From positions 1-26,648 of IMG/VR virus record IMGVR_UViG_3300035145_001822: a stretch of DNA of 26,648 nt. One strand, written 5' to 3'. Made by a program: the position numbers and the translations under genes. Source of the DNA: a virus. The notes under the pieces were generated by a model. It did no database searches, was not told the DNA's origin, and saw only the letters and a list, made by a program, of their open reading frames with translations. Positions 1 through 6,239 of this stretch are shown one piece after another (positions within the stretch are counted from its first letter, which is position 1; each line of letters starts with the position of its first letter).

Positions 1-335
1 TCTTTGTCTGATTCAAGACCAGAGTTCCACAACTTAGAGTTGTATTCACCGACAGGATCGTCGAGGCCGATAGAAGTCAGTGACTTCTCGATGTACCAAC
101 CACCAGGACCTTGGAAGCCATGGTCCCAATATCGAACGAAGGGCACATCTTCACCTGAGGGTGCAGGCAAGAATCGGATAATGGCGGAACCATTACCTGC
201 TGTGTCGACTGTGGGTTTCCAAAAGCGCTCGTCAGGGCCATTGTTTTGTGATTGATTGCCGCTGACTTTTTCTGCGGCTGCTGTAAGCTTGTCGAACGAC
301 GACTTACGGTTTGATTTTAATGTTGCAAAATCCAT
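1..335 (-). CDS. 32: gp32-like single-stranded DNA-binding protein (3' end cut by window edge)
   Basis: Only the first 111 codons lie in the window; the frame is open to base 1, so the C-terminus is missing. The product should coat single-stranded DNA in replication, recombination and repair. The diagnostic stretch is AGNGSAIIRFLP followed by HGFQGPGGWYIE, which aligns with T4 gp32 AGNGQAVIRFLP and HGFKKNGKWYIE. The T4 zinc cysteines are absent here: the region aligned with T4 SCPVC reads DDPVG. The start ATG at 335 has AAGGAAA eight to nine bases upstream. It is the last gene of the 33-59-32 run, as in T4. An early-type and a late-type promoter lie 60 to 100 bases upstream. Identification is confident; the missing C-terminus, where T4 gp32 has its acidic tail, cannot be judged. 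Confidence 0.93.
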   Translation of the reverse strand, partial: MDFATLKSNRKSSFDKLTAAAEKVSGNQSQNNGPDERFWKPTVDTAGNGSAIIRFLPAPSGEDVPFVRYWDHGFQGPGGWYIEKSLTSIGLDDPVGEYNSKLWNSGLESDK

Positions 336-401
336 ATGTATTTCCTTGTATGTGCGAATGTATTAACAGTTTATTCACAGTATTCATCATATAACAAGTA
401 T

Positions 402-430
402 ATCCTACCATAAAACTTCATGATAGTAAA
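402..430 (-). promoter_or_regulatory. Early-type sigma70-like promoter upstream of gp32
   Basis: On the minus strand, TTTACT (430 to 425) is followed by a 17-base spacer and TAGGAT (407 to 402), preceded by GG. The same layout occurs at four other minus-strand sites in the window. Transcription would start near 395, leaving a leader of about 60 bases before gp32. Confidence 0.6.
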
Positions 431-431
431 C

Positions 432-1001
432 CTATTTATATAGCTGCCCAACGAGTTCAACGTAATCTTCCACATCAAATTTCACAAACGGTTGAAACTT
501 CAACAGCTTGTTCATCGTTTTCGGCCATATAATAGTATCGGAAATGTTTTCTTTCCAATACCAAAATACCCTACACGTAGCATTCAGAATAACCATGGTT
601 TCAGGCATGATTTCTTTTCTGTTATACATGTTGAGTACTTTCGGATAGTCACCGTTCTTTACAACAAGAGCCTCGTCAAGGCTATTGAACTGTGACATGT
701 CCTGCTGAAACAAATATTTCAAGGACTGATGACGTTTTTTGGTTGCGGTAAATCTATCAACGCATTCTTGATCAAGGAGTTGTCCTACCCATGCATCTGA
801 ATTCTCAAACAGATTACTGGCTAGGTACAACTCGAGATCGTCCTTCTTTGATAGACGATGGAAAAAGAAACGATCTTGCCTCAAATTGAATTTATCAAAC
901 TTCGCATTCGTCTTACCACGATACTTAAAGTAGTCGTAGGATTCAGAGTCGAAGTGTAATTTGAGGGCAAGATATTTCTGGTAAGCCTCAAATGGTTCCA
1001 T
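432..1001 (-). CDS. 59: gp59-like loader of the replicative DNA helicase
   Basis: A 189-aa protein; T4 gp59 is 217 aa. In T4 it loads gp41 helicase onto gp32-coated fork DNA. The N-terminal half aligns with T4 by eye: AYQKYLALKLHF against VYKLYLMIKQHM, RFFFHRLSKKDDLE against KYFFQKLSEKYKLK, and SNLFENSDAWVG against SNLVANQDAWIG. The C-terminal half diverges but keeps the helical, aromatic and basic character. The ATG at 1001 overlaps the gp33 stop codon as TAATG with no clear ribosome-binding site, which suggests translational coupling. Its place between 33 and 32 is the T4 arrangement and supports the call strongly. Confidence 0.88.
   Translation of the reverse strand: MEPFEAYQKYLALKLHFDSESYDYFKYRGKTNAKFDKFNLRQDRFFFHRLSKKDDLELYLASNLFENSDAWVGQLLDQECVDRFTATKKRHQSLKYLFQQDMSQFNSLDEALVVKNGDYPKVLNMYNRKEIMPETMVILNATCRVFWYWKENISDTIIWPKTMNKLLKFQPFVKFDVEDYVELVGQLYK
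433..440 (-). promoter_or_regulatory. T4-type late promoter box TATAAATA upstream of gp32
   Basis: Exact TATAAATA on the minus strand, overlapping the last codons of gene 59 (TAT AAA TAG). It lies just upstream of the early-type promoter, so gp32 may have tandem early and late promoters. Because the box is also coding sequence, it could be coincidental. Confidence 0.5.
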
Positions 1002-1249
1002 TATATAGGTAGTCTTGCCGTCTTTTGTAGAAAATTAAGCTCTTCAGCCTCTTCTTGGATCTTCGCTTTAAGCACTAGATTCTTTCGAATGTACTGCGCC
1101 ACTGCCTCGATCTCAATATCGTTTCTTTCGCAATAATGTAAAATGGCATCCATATAATCGATCGAATCTTTCTCACGTAACTTCTCTATTTCGAATAGAA
1201 AAGACTGAGCCCCGAACTCCTTCGGAGCATCGTCGATTACTTTTGACAT
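1001..1249 (-). CDS. 33: gp33-like late-transcription coactivator
   Basis: An 82-aa protein. In T4, gp33 bridges RNA polymerase and the sliding clamp gp45 and, with gp55, activates late promoters. YMDAILHYCERNDIEIEAVAQYI matches the T4 pattern SYLEATTAFLEENSIPETQFAKFI in a helix-turn-helix-like arrangement. The tail ELNFLQKTARLPI resembles the clamp-binding end of the family (inference). The frame extends upstream to 1351, but that stretch lies inside the preceding gene; the ATG at 1249, one base past that gene's stop, is the sensible start. The next gene is gp59. A late promoter upstream of the operon implies that gp33 could stimulate its own synthesis. Confidence 0.85.
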   Translation of the reverse strand: MSKVIDDAPKEFGAQSFLFEIEKLREKDSIDYMDAILHYCERNDIEIEAVAQYIRKNLVLKAKIQEEAEELNFLQKTARLPI

Positions 1250-1250
1250 A

Positions 1251-1580
1251 TTACTTTTTCGCTTTTTTAGCTTGCTTTTGAAGTTCAGCAACCATCTTCT
1301 CTTTAGTCTGACGTCGATCGAGAGTGATACCAACCTCTGCGGCCAGTTCATCGATCTTTGCTTTGGTCAGCTTCATCAGTTGCGCTTTAGTAGGAAGTTT
1401 TTCCAACGCATCTTGCACTGCATCCTCAACATCGTCAATGACTTCTTCAAATGCCTCTACAACTTCTTCGCGAACTTCGGTAATGTCTTCTTGTACATCA
1501 TCGATCTTTTCGCTAACGCGAGGCCAAAAAACAAATGCGGCAATTGCTACCGCTACCAGTGCTGCAATAATTAATTCCAT
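1251..1580 (-). CDS. Membrane-anchored acidic coiled-coil protein with HeH/LEM-like C-terminus
   Basis: A 109-aa protein of unknown function. Residues 2 to 19 form one hydrophobic segment (LIIAALVAVAIAAFVFW). Residues 22 to 58 are a very acidic helix rich in E, D and V. Residues about 65 to 100 (KAQLMKLTKAKIDELAAEVG and the following TKEKMVAEL) resemble a HeH/LEM or Rho-N type helix-extended-loop-helix domain, which often binds nucleic acid; that is inference. The tail is lysine-rich. The start has a very strong ribosome-binding site, GGAGGAGG. The gene is first in the run leading to 33-59-32 and sits where T4 has dsbA, though no similarity to DsbA is visible. Confidence 0.8.
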   Translation of the reverse strand: MELIIAALVAVAIAAFVFWPRVSEKIDDVQEDITEVREEVVEAFEEVIDDVEDAVQDALEKLPTKAQLMKLTKAKIDELAAEVGITLDRRQTKEKMVAELQKQAKKAKK

Positions 1581-1606
1581 AACAAATCCTCCTCCGTATG
1601 GAATAA

Positions 1607-1614
1607 TATTTATA
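1607..1614 (-). promoter_or_regulatory. T4-type late promoter (TATAAATA) for the 109aa-33-59 operon
   Basis: Exact TATAAATA on the minus strand, outside coding sequence. It lies 26 bases upstream of the ATG at 1580 with a strong ribosome-binding site in between, and just downstream of a terminator. This is the best-placed late promoter on the minus strand. Confidence 0.75.
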
Positions 1615-1618
1615 TGTG

Positions 1619-1643
1619 AAAAAAAGACGCCCTTTCGGGCGCC
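1619..1643 (-). terminator. Rho-independent terminator after the DUF932 gene
   Basis: On the minus strand GGCGCCC, loop GAAA, then GGGCGTC form a seven-base-pair stem with one G-T pair, followed by seven T residues. It lies seven bases beyond the DUF932 stop codon and directly before the late promoter at 1607 to 1614, so it insulates the two transcription units. Confidence 0.9.
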
Positions 1644-1649
1644 AAACCT

Positions 1650-2636
1650 TTACGCTGCTTGAGCGTATTCAATTGCCATACCTAAAGCGTTGATGTTCGT
1701 GTTCTTATTATGACCGAACCAAGCTGACTGCAGTCGTGTATCTTGACTGTTGCCGAGAGTGTGATTAGTCATGTAAGTCACTGCGTTGTAAGCATTCCAC
1801 CATGTACCTTCGGCGAGTGATGCACCAGGCTGAGTGTTAATGATTTCCATCGCAGTGCGAGCGTTACGCGAACCAGCTTTCTTACCTTCTTGGAATGACT
1901 TCATAAGCTCGTCAAAGTCCATTGTACCAGCACGATTGGTGGTAACAGGGAAGACTTGGTTGAAGTACTCGAACAAGTCAGCTTGCTTGTAGTACTTCTT
2001 CGAGAGGAAATCAGCCATTTCATGGTAAGTTTCCATCTTCTTAGATGCCTCGTCGAGGGCAAGGCGGACACGCTCTGCGTCAAACTCTGACTTGTGGTTC
2101 AGAGAAATACCGAGCGATGCTTTGCCTTCGAGAGACATTGACAGGGTGTTATTGCAAACGACCCGAATGGGTGTGAATCGAACATCGACACCGCGACCAT
2201 AATTATGTGGATTTGACAGCAAGAGGTAAGAGTCTACCTGATCCTTACCGCCAAAGAGAGAAAAAGATTCGTTAATCTTAGCGAGTCCCCAAACAATCTG
2301 GCCATCTTTCAACGATCCAGCAGTGTGCATCGTCATGCCGCCAGCCTTAACATACTCGTCAAAGAACTCGAATGCATCAGCATTTTGGACTGGGATCCAC
2401 TGATCTCCTACAACATCGAGCACTTTGTTATCGGACGAACGAACCAAAGCTTTTTTGCCAGTAATAGTGATCTCTTCACCATCTACCAGCGTAGTAATAG
2501 GATGACGCTCTACTGACCAATCGAGACCAGCAACCTTCATCATCTCCTGAGGCGTCAGGTTATCAGCTACTTTAACACCGAGACCGTGCCAAGGAACTTC
2601 ACCTGCGTACGCCATTGTTTCAACCATATGTGCCAT
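1650..2636 (-). CDS. DUF932 family phage/plasmid-like protein
   Basis: A 328-aa protein of the DUF932 / TIGR03299 type, widespread in phages and plasmids, with no established biochemical function. Recognisable features are the N-terminal VPWHGLGVKV, a central LLLSNPHNYGRGVDVRFTPI with RVVCNNTLSMSL after it, and the C-terminal TWWNAYNAVTYMTNHT segment. The length is normal for the family. The ATG at 2636 follows AGGAGG with suitable spacing. The gene has its own promoter (2682 to 2710) and terminator (1619 to 1643), so it looks like a single-gene unit expressed early. No signal peptide or membrane segment is present. Confidence 0.85.
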   Translation of the reverse strand: MAHMVETMAYAGEVPWHGLGVKVADNLTPQEMMKVAGLDWSVERHPITTLVDGEEITITGKKALVRSSDNKVLDVVGDQWIPVQNADAFEFFDEYVKAGGMTMHTAGSLKDGQIVWGLAKINESFSLFGGKDQVDSYLLLSNPHNYGRGVDVRFTPIRVVCNNTLSMSLEGKASLGISLNHKSEFDAERVRLALDEASKKMETYHEMADFLSKKYYKQADLFEYFNQVFPVTTNRAGTMDFDELMKSFQEGKKAGSRNARTAMEIINTQPGASLAEGTWWNAYNAVTYMTNHTLGNSQDTRLQSAWFGHNKNTNINALGMAIEYAQAA

Positions 2637-2681
2637 AATATAATCCCTCCTACAGGATGTTTAACTCAATTTACAGATACC

Positions 2682-2710
2682 ATTCTATCAAAAAAAATTA
2701 GTATTGTACA
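2682..2710 (-). promoter_or_regulatory. Early-type promoter for the DUF932 gene
   Basis: On the minus strand, TGTACA (2710 to 2705), a 17-base T-rich spacer, then TAGAAT followed by GG (2687 to 2682). The -35 element lies within the last codons of the upstream 76-aa gene. It matches the architecture of the promoters at 4035 and 11866. Confidence 0.65.
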
Positions 2711-2928
2711 TAGTTTTTGTGAAATAAATTAAAAATATTTCCTGACTTGAGCTGTACAAACTTACGGCGAGCTCTGTCAAAGAAACGAGGCTTACTGAAG
2801 AAGATCCACTCAGTGGTACCCGACTTACAGTAGCCAACACACTTGCCTGCATCGTTAACAGCATAAGTGTGGTTCTTGACATCATACTCGACCTCAGGCC
2901 AATCGGTAATTTCTTTGAAGATTCTCAT
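2698..2928 (-). CDS. Hypothetical protein, 76 aa
   Basis: I do not recognise this protein. It is small, soluble and basic in its C-terminal half (KPRFFDRARRKFVQLK), with two cysteines spaced GKCVGYC and several aromatic residues. Nothing indicates a catalytic site. The start codon overlaps the stop of the upstream 70-aa gene as ATGA, pointing to translational coupling. It is the last gene of a four-gene minus-strand operon beginning at 4008. Confidence 0.7.
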   Translation of the reverse strand: MRIFKEITDWPEVEYDVKNHTYAVNDAGKCVGYCKSGTTEWIFFSKPRFFDRARRKFVQLKSGNIFNLFHKNYVQY

Positions 2929-3137
2929 AGCTCTGTTGGATACTCCGGTGGTATTTGCTTTAATATAAGATTGAGAAGTCTAGCTTCAAATTCATTCCAC
3001 GCATTGGTGTCGACTGCGTCCGGACGATACTTTGCTCTCCGCATTAGAGGAAATACACCATTGCTGTCTTTATCATACGCAAAGTAATGGTCCATAAAAT
3101 TACCAAACTCGCGAGCTGCTAACTCTCTCTTACTCAT
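2925..3137 (-). CDS. Hypothetical protein, 70 aa
   Basis: An unrecognised small soluble protein, probably helical. It starts MSKRELAAREFGNFMDHYF and ends in a proline-containing tail (IPPEYPTEL). Both ends overlap neighbours by four bases (ATGA at 3134 to 3137 and at 2925 to 2928), so it is very likely translated as part of the coupled series. No signal peptide or metal-binding motif is present. Confidence 0.68.
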   Translation of the reverse strand: MSKRELAAREFGNFMDHYFAYDKDSNGVFPLMRRAKYRPDAVDTNAWNEFEARLLNLILKQIPPEYPTEL

Positions 3138-3499
3138 GCCCGCAAACCCTCGAGAATGTCCTGCAAACCTTCAGTCGTCTGAAGATTCTGCATGAACTGA
3201 CGCTTGATACGAGCTCGTGTAGCATTGACAGCAGGATCGATACGATTGTCGACTGATGAGAAAGAGGTAGACTCTTGACTCGTCAGTTGATCGTAGATGT
3301 TGACGATCGTCTTGGCATGCTTGTGAGCTACCCATACATTACGACCATTGTCAGTACGAACCCAATGAAGTGGCTTCGGATTGCCGATCGAGTCGACGAT
3401 CTTACGAAGCTGAATAATCATTTGCGGTTGCTTGAAGTCAGGATCAAACGCTTCTACTTCTTCAACTGCAAACGGATCGTTCTTTCGCTTTCTACCCAT
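3134..3499 (-). CDS. Hypothetical protein, 121 aa
   Basis: An unrecognised soluble protein. It has a basic start (MGRKRKNDPF), an acidic patch (VEEVEAFDPDF), a central LHWVRTDNGRNVWVAHKHAK and a helical C-terminus (ARIKRQFMQNLQTTEGLQDI). The frame extends to 3538 but the start is set at 3499: that ATG is two bases after the upstream stop and has a perfect AGGAGG ten bases before it. It is the second gene of the operon starting at 4008. Confidence 0.75.
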   Translation of the reverse strand: MGRKRKNDPFAVEEVEAFDPDFKQPQMIIQLRKIVDSIGNPKPLHWVRTDNGRNVWVAHKHAKTIVNIYDQLTSQESTSFSSVDNRIDPAVNATRARIKRQFMQNLQTTEGLQDILEGLRA

Positions 3500-3501
3500 A
3501 A

Positions 3502-4008
3502 TTACGCTGCCTCCTGTGGTGCGTAGGTGTCCAACCAAGCGCGAAGCTCGGAGAATTTAATAACATCACCGTTTACCATTTCGAAGGCAACACCGTGATG
3601 TACTTCTTCGCCATTGTCCAACACGTCATACGCGGTGAACTCCTTAGCGATTTCAGCACGCATACCAGACATCGGCCGGTTTTCAGTCGTGCGGTGAAAA
3701 GAGATACGATCTTCCTTGATCGTACCGTAATAAGGTGCGTCCCAGTCAGGGGTGTGGTCAGAGACACGGAAGTCGATATCATCGACCACAGTCTCGCCAA
3801 CCGAATACTCCTCGAAGTAATCAGACTTGCTAGTACAAGCAGCCTCAACACGAGCCCACCACTGAGGGTCCATGTTCTCCTCGATGGTGCAGTTGAAAAT
3901 GTAGGTGTTTCCACCTTTCGGCTTCCAGTACTGCGGGCACTCGCCCTTACCGTCCCAATCGTGGGCGCCGTAGTTTTCCATGTGTTGAGTCTGAATGATC
4001 GCTTTCAT
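3502..4008 (-). CDS. Hypothetical protein, 168 aa, first gene of the left-facing early operon
   Basis: An unrecognised soluble acidic protein, rich in Trp and Tyr, starting MKAIIQTQHMENYGAHDWDG, with GECPQYWKPKGGNTYIF after it. From memory, proteins with this YGAHDWDGKGECPQYW start occur in other phages as hypotheticals; I cannot confirm a family. The frame reaches 4029, but the ATG at 4008 has GGAG eight bases upstream and is the better start. A promoter with a perfect TATAAT lies at 4035 to 4063, giving a leader of about 20 bases. Confidence 0.78.
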   Translation of the reverse strand: MKAIIQTQHMENYGAHDWDGKGECPQYWKPKGGNTYIFNCTIEENMDPQWWARVEAACTSKSDYFEEYSVGETVVDDIDFRVSDHTPDWDAPYYGTIKEDRISFHRTTENRPMSGMRAEIAKEFTAYDVLDNGEEVHHGVAFEMVNGDVIKFSELRAWLDTYAPQEAA

Positions 4009-4034
4009 AAGTATATCTCCATTTGACAAGAACC

Positions 4035-4063
4035 ATTATACCCTGCTGAGATGGGGTTGTACA
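4035..4063 (-). promoter_or_regulatory. Early-type promoter for the 168-aa gene operon
   Basis: On the minus strand, TGTACA (4063 to 4058), a 17-base spacer ending GGG, then a perfect TATAAT (4040 to 4035). It is the strongest sigma70-like promoter in the window and faces left out of the divergent region. Confidence 0.75.
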
Positions 4064-4243
4064 TCTCTAAGTCTATGATTTCATTGGACTTTTTAAGCGC
4101 ATGCAAGTTATTGATTTCATTAGCCATTTTTTTGACAGTTTTTAGACTATTTTTGCATATTAATTACATTTTTAGAACTTTTGCGTATAAGCCGTGAGGT
4201 GTAGAGGGCCTGTCAATAAAATAGCAGGCTAGAGTTAACTTTG
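4064..4243. other. Non-coding divergent region between left-facing early and right-facing late operons
   Basis: No convincing gene is seen between the early promoter at 4035 to 4063 and the late box at 4244. The stretch is A/T-rich. It contains an imperfect direct repeat beginning TGATTTCATT at 4076 and 4112 (36 bases apart, each followed by a T-run), a TTGACA at 4132 without a good -10, and a weak inverted repeat GCCTG/CAGGC near 4210 to 4230 with no T-tract. It may hold regulatory sites. Confidence 0.5.
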
Positions 4244-4251
4244 TATAAATA
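4244..4251 (+). promoter_or_regulatory. T4-type late promoter (TATAAATA) for the plus-strand secreted-protein operon
   Basis: Exact TATAAATA in non-coding sequence, 71 bases before the first gene of the cassette and on the correct strand. It is the only plus-strand copy seen, and no good sigma70 promoter was found for this operon, so late expression is likely. Confidence 0.75.
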
Positions 4252-4322
4252 CTCATGTGGATGAGCCCATTCTACAGTATGCCTATATTGATGTACACAA
4301 TTTTTTATAGGTAAAAATAACA

Positions 4323-4928
4323 ATGCATAAACTAGACGCAAGCTTGATCAGAATCTTGTGCGTCGGTATTGGTGTTATTTTGTTAGTATCTTGGCTGCCT
4401 GCTGTATTGGCACAAGAAGAAGCTGTAGATCCTAACGTGATAAGAACTGAGTCGACAACTACAAGTACGGTCACAACAAACGGTAATACTACCACAACAC
4501 TAAAGTCGCCTCCTGCATCGGCGATTACACCAACGATTAATACATCGAACTCTGATCTTTGTACTTTTGGTGTAGCTGGAGCAGTACAAACACAAATTCT
4601 CGGTATTTCTACAGGTACACAATTTACTGATGAAAACTGTGAACGACTGAAGAATGCCAAAACACTTTACGACATGGGTATGAAGGTAGCGGCAGTATCA
4701 TTGATGTGCCAAGACAAGAGAGTCTTTAGTGCAATGATGAATGCTGGTACACCATGTCCTTACGACGGACTCATTGGACCTGAAGCGAAAGCCGCATGGC
4801 AAGCACAAGGTGTAACTTCAAGCCCAGACGAAGTCGAATTAGAAGAAGGTATGGATGAACAAACTAAAGATACTGCAATGGCTAGCGGCGGTGTCGCTGG
4901 CTTGCTCGCCCTCTTACTCCTACTCTGA
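4323..4928 (+). CDS. Secreted Thr/Ser-rich protein with C-terminal membrane anchor, 201 aa
   Basis: Residues 1 to 30 are a Sec signal peptide with probable cleavage after VLA, before QEEA. A low-complexity Thr/Ser/Asn region follows (about residues 40 to 80). A compact domain with four cysteines then contains VQTQILGISTG, TLYDMGMKVAAVSLMCQDKR and MMNAGTPCPYDG. An acidic linker leads to a short hydrophobic end (GGVAGLLALLLLL) that could anchor the protein in a membrane. DGLIGPEAKAAWQAQG faintly resembles peptidoglycan-binding repeats but is too partial to claim. From memory, similar uncharacterised proteins occur in marine T4-like phages. The ribosome-binding site is modest (AGG about 11 bases upstream). 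The last 74 bases overlap the next gene. Confidence 0.85.
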   Translation: MHKLDASLIRILCVGIGVILLVSWLPAVLAQEEAVDPNVIRTESTTTSTVTTNGNTTTTLKSPPASAITPTINTSNSDLCTFGVAGAVQTQILGISTGTQFTDENCERLKNAKTLYDMGMKVAAVSLMCQDKRVFSAMMNAGTPCPYDGLIGPEAKAAWQAQGVTSSPDEVELEEGMDEQTKDTAMASGGVAGLLALLLLL

Positions 4929-5739
4929 GCAAGTATTTGGTCAAACGACCAACGCAGCACAGAATGGATATGCTTGGGTGATGAGTAATCTTTTGCCTCA
5001 GCAGGCAGGTTTGCAAGTCAATACAGTCTTGTATCGTTACACTACAATTAAGGATATTGATGATCCTTTGTTTGTAACGGTACAAAATGAAAACGCAGTC
5101 GACGGTGGTTACATATTCAGAGAGACCGACGACTGGACTGGATTACCAGGCAATTCTATCAATAAGGTAGTTGGTGTTGGTGGAGTTCCTATCGATTATT
5201 GGGGAGATGGCTCAATAGTATGGGAAGGTGAAGGTAAAGTCACTGATCCAGTAGTGGTTTACACTTATCAGTATGACACATGTTTTGATCCACAGACGGA
5301 TCCATCATGTCCGGGATATAAGGTAGAAATACCTGATATACCATCAGTTGACCCAGTCGATCCATTGGATGACCAATTTGTACAAGATGAGATCGATCGG
5401 GAAATGACTATGAGAGACGAAGATGAAGATGAACGTGAAAGACAAAGGATGTCTGAAAAAGAAGATAATGAAGATGAAGAGGTTGATCTCGAAACTGTAT
5501 TAGGAATAGTCGGTCGTTCCTTACAGAATGCACAAGACACTGCGAAGCATCAACAGCAGATGGCTTTGAATCAGTTCTCAAACATATATTATAATCAACT
5601 GCCCGATACAGTATACAATGAGACAGTGCAACTCAAAGATGCTACGTTGCCTAGAAATAATCGGGGACGTAGATTACAATATGCGCAAGATATGCTTCAT
5701 GACAAATTAGTCAAATCACAATATAAAGGAGAACGTTAA
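4855..5739 (+). CDS. Secreted protein with acidic charged linker, 294 aa
   Basis: The N-terminus MNKLKILQWLAAVSLACSPS is a Sec signal peptide; cleavage may be near SYS/EQ, and the cysteine context is not a canonical lipobox. The mature part starts with an aromatic, probably beta-rich region (residues about 30 to 150). A Pro/Asp-rich linker and a very charged helical stretch (about 180 to 210, many E, D, R) follow, then a Gln/Asn-rich helical end. Function unknown. The start lies inside the previous gene, but GAAGG sits five bases before the ATG and only this start gives a signal peptide. It ends in a TAATG overlap with the next gene. Confidence 0.82.
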   Translation: MNKLKILQWLAAVSLACSPSYSYSEQVFGQTTNAAQNGYAWVMSNLLPQQAGLQVNTVLYRYTTIKDIDDPLFVTVQNENAVDGGYIFRETDDWTGLPGNSINKVVGVGGVPIDYWGDGSIVWEGEGKVTDPVVVYTYQYDTCFDPQTDPSCPGYKVEIPDIPSVDPVDPLDDQFVQDEIDREMTMRDEDEDERERQRMSEKEDNEDEEVDLETVLGIVGRSLQNAQDTAKHQQQMALNQFSNIYYNQLPDTVYNETVQLKDATLPRNNRGRRLQYAQDMLHDKLVKSQYKGER

Positions 5740-6236
5740 TGTTCAAGAAAATTTTGGCCGCTTCAATTGCTATGATGGCCATCGGCGCACAGGCTGCCGA
5801 CGTTCCTATCATTGGTAACGTAGAGTCAAAGTGTGTAGTGACCATCGACAAGCAAGGTGTGTATGGTAACCCTTCAGCGAGCATCCTCTCAACTGATGCA
5901 GTTGACGGTGGTGTAGAACCCGTTGTACGCTTCGATGTAGTACTCGCCGATGCATACAAAGCTGTTATCTCTCATCCTATCTCTTTCTCTCAGAGTCCTG
6001 CACTCAATGATACAGTAACATGGACTGGATCCACTTCAGTCGAGGCTGTGTCAGATGCTGGTATGTCTGCGTATGATACTGATAAGATCGAATACGATAA
6101 TACGACAGAAGTAGATCTGTCAATCGCTGGTAGCACGTGGTTTAAGGTCAGCTCAGAAGCTGATTATGGTTATAGCAAAGCACTTCCTGGTGGTACTTAC
6201 ACCTCTATCGTGGAAGCCAACTGTATAGCACTCTAA
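5739..6236 (+). CDS. Secreted pilin-subunit-like protein, 165 aa
   Basis: The signal peptide MFKKILAASIAMMAIGAQAA is followed by a mature domain of about 145 residues with exactly two cysteines, one near the start (ESKCVVTI) and one at the end (EANCIAL). The sequence is rich in alternating beta strands, Gly, Ser and Thr. Size, Cys placement and composition recall spore-coat-U / fimbrial subunit domains, in which a disulfide ties first and last strands; this is a fold-level inference. AAGGAG before the ATG is a strong ribosome-binding site. The following gene looks like a small Ig/chaperone-like periplasmic protein, the usual partner of such subunits, but no usher gene is seen. Confidence 0.85.
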   Translation: MFKKILAASIAMMAIGAQAADVPIIGNVESKCVVTIDKQGVYGNPSASILSTDAVDGGVEPVVRFDVVLADAYKAVISHPISFSQSPALNDTVTWTGSTSVEAVSDAGMSAYDTDKIEYDNTTEVDLSIAGSTWFKVSSEADYGYSKALPGGTYTSIVEANCIAL

Positions 6237-6239
6237 ACC

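Noticed and set aside
4-255. An 83-codon plus-strand reading frame at the left edge
   Set aside because: It is antisense to gp32, whose minus-strand translation matches T4 gp32 clearly.
1250-1351. N-terminal extension of gp33 to 1351
   Set aside because: The extra 34 codons lie within the preceding gene in another frame and do not resemble gp33; the ATG at 1249 fits the spacing.
1272-1662. Plus-strand frames opposite the 109-aa gene
   Set aside because: They are Ser/Thr/Phe-rich shadows of a Glu/Lys-rich gene, with no ribosome-binding site.
4132-4161. TTGACA at 4132 as a plus-strand early promoter for the cassette
   Set aside because: No acceptable -10 at 16 to 18 bases; the best is CATATT at 18. 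The late box at 4244 is better placed.
4209-4230. Inverted repeat GCCTG/CAGGC as a terminator
   Set aside because: Five-base stem, 12-base loop and no T-tract.
4292-4320. TGTACA at 4292 as an early-class promoter
   Set aside because: The -10 position reads AAATAA and would leave no room for a ribosome-binding site before 4323.
4740-4810. Peptidoglycan-binding domain in the 201-aa secreted protein
   Set aside because: Only one short GLIGPEAKAAW-like stretch matches; the rest of the repeat is missing.
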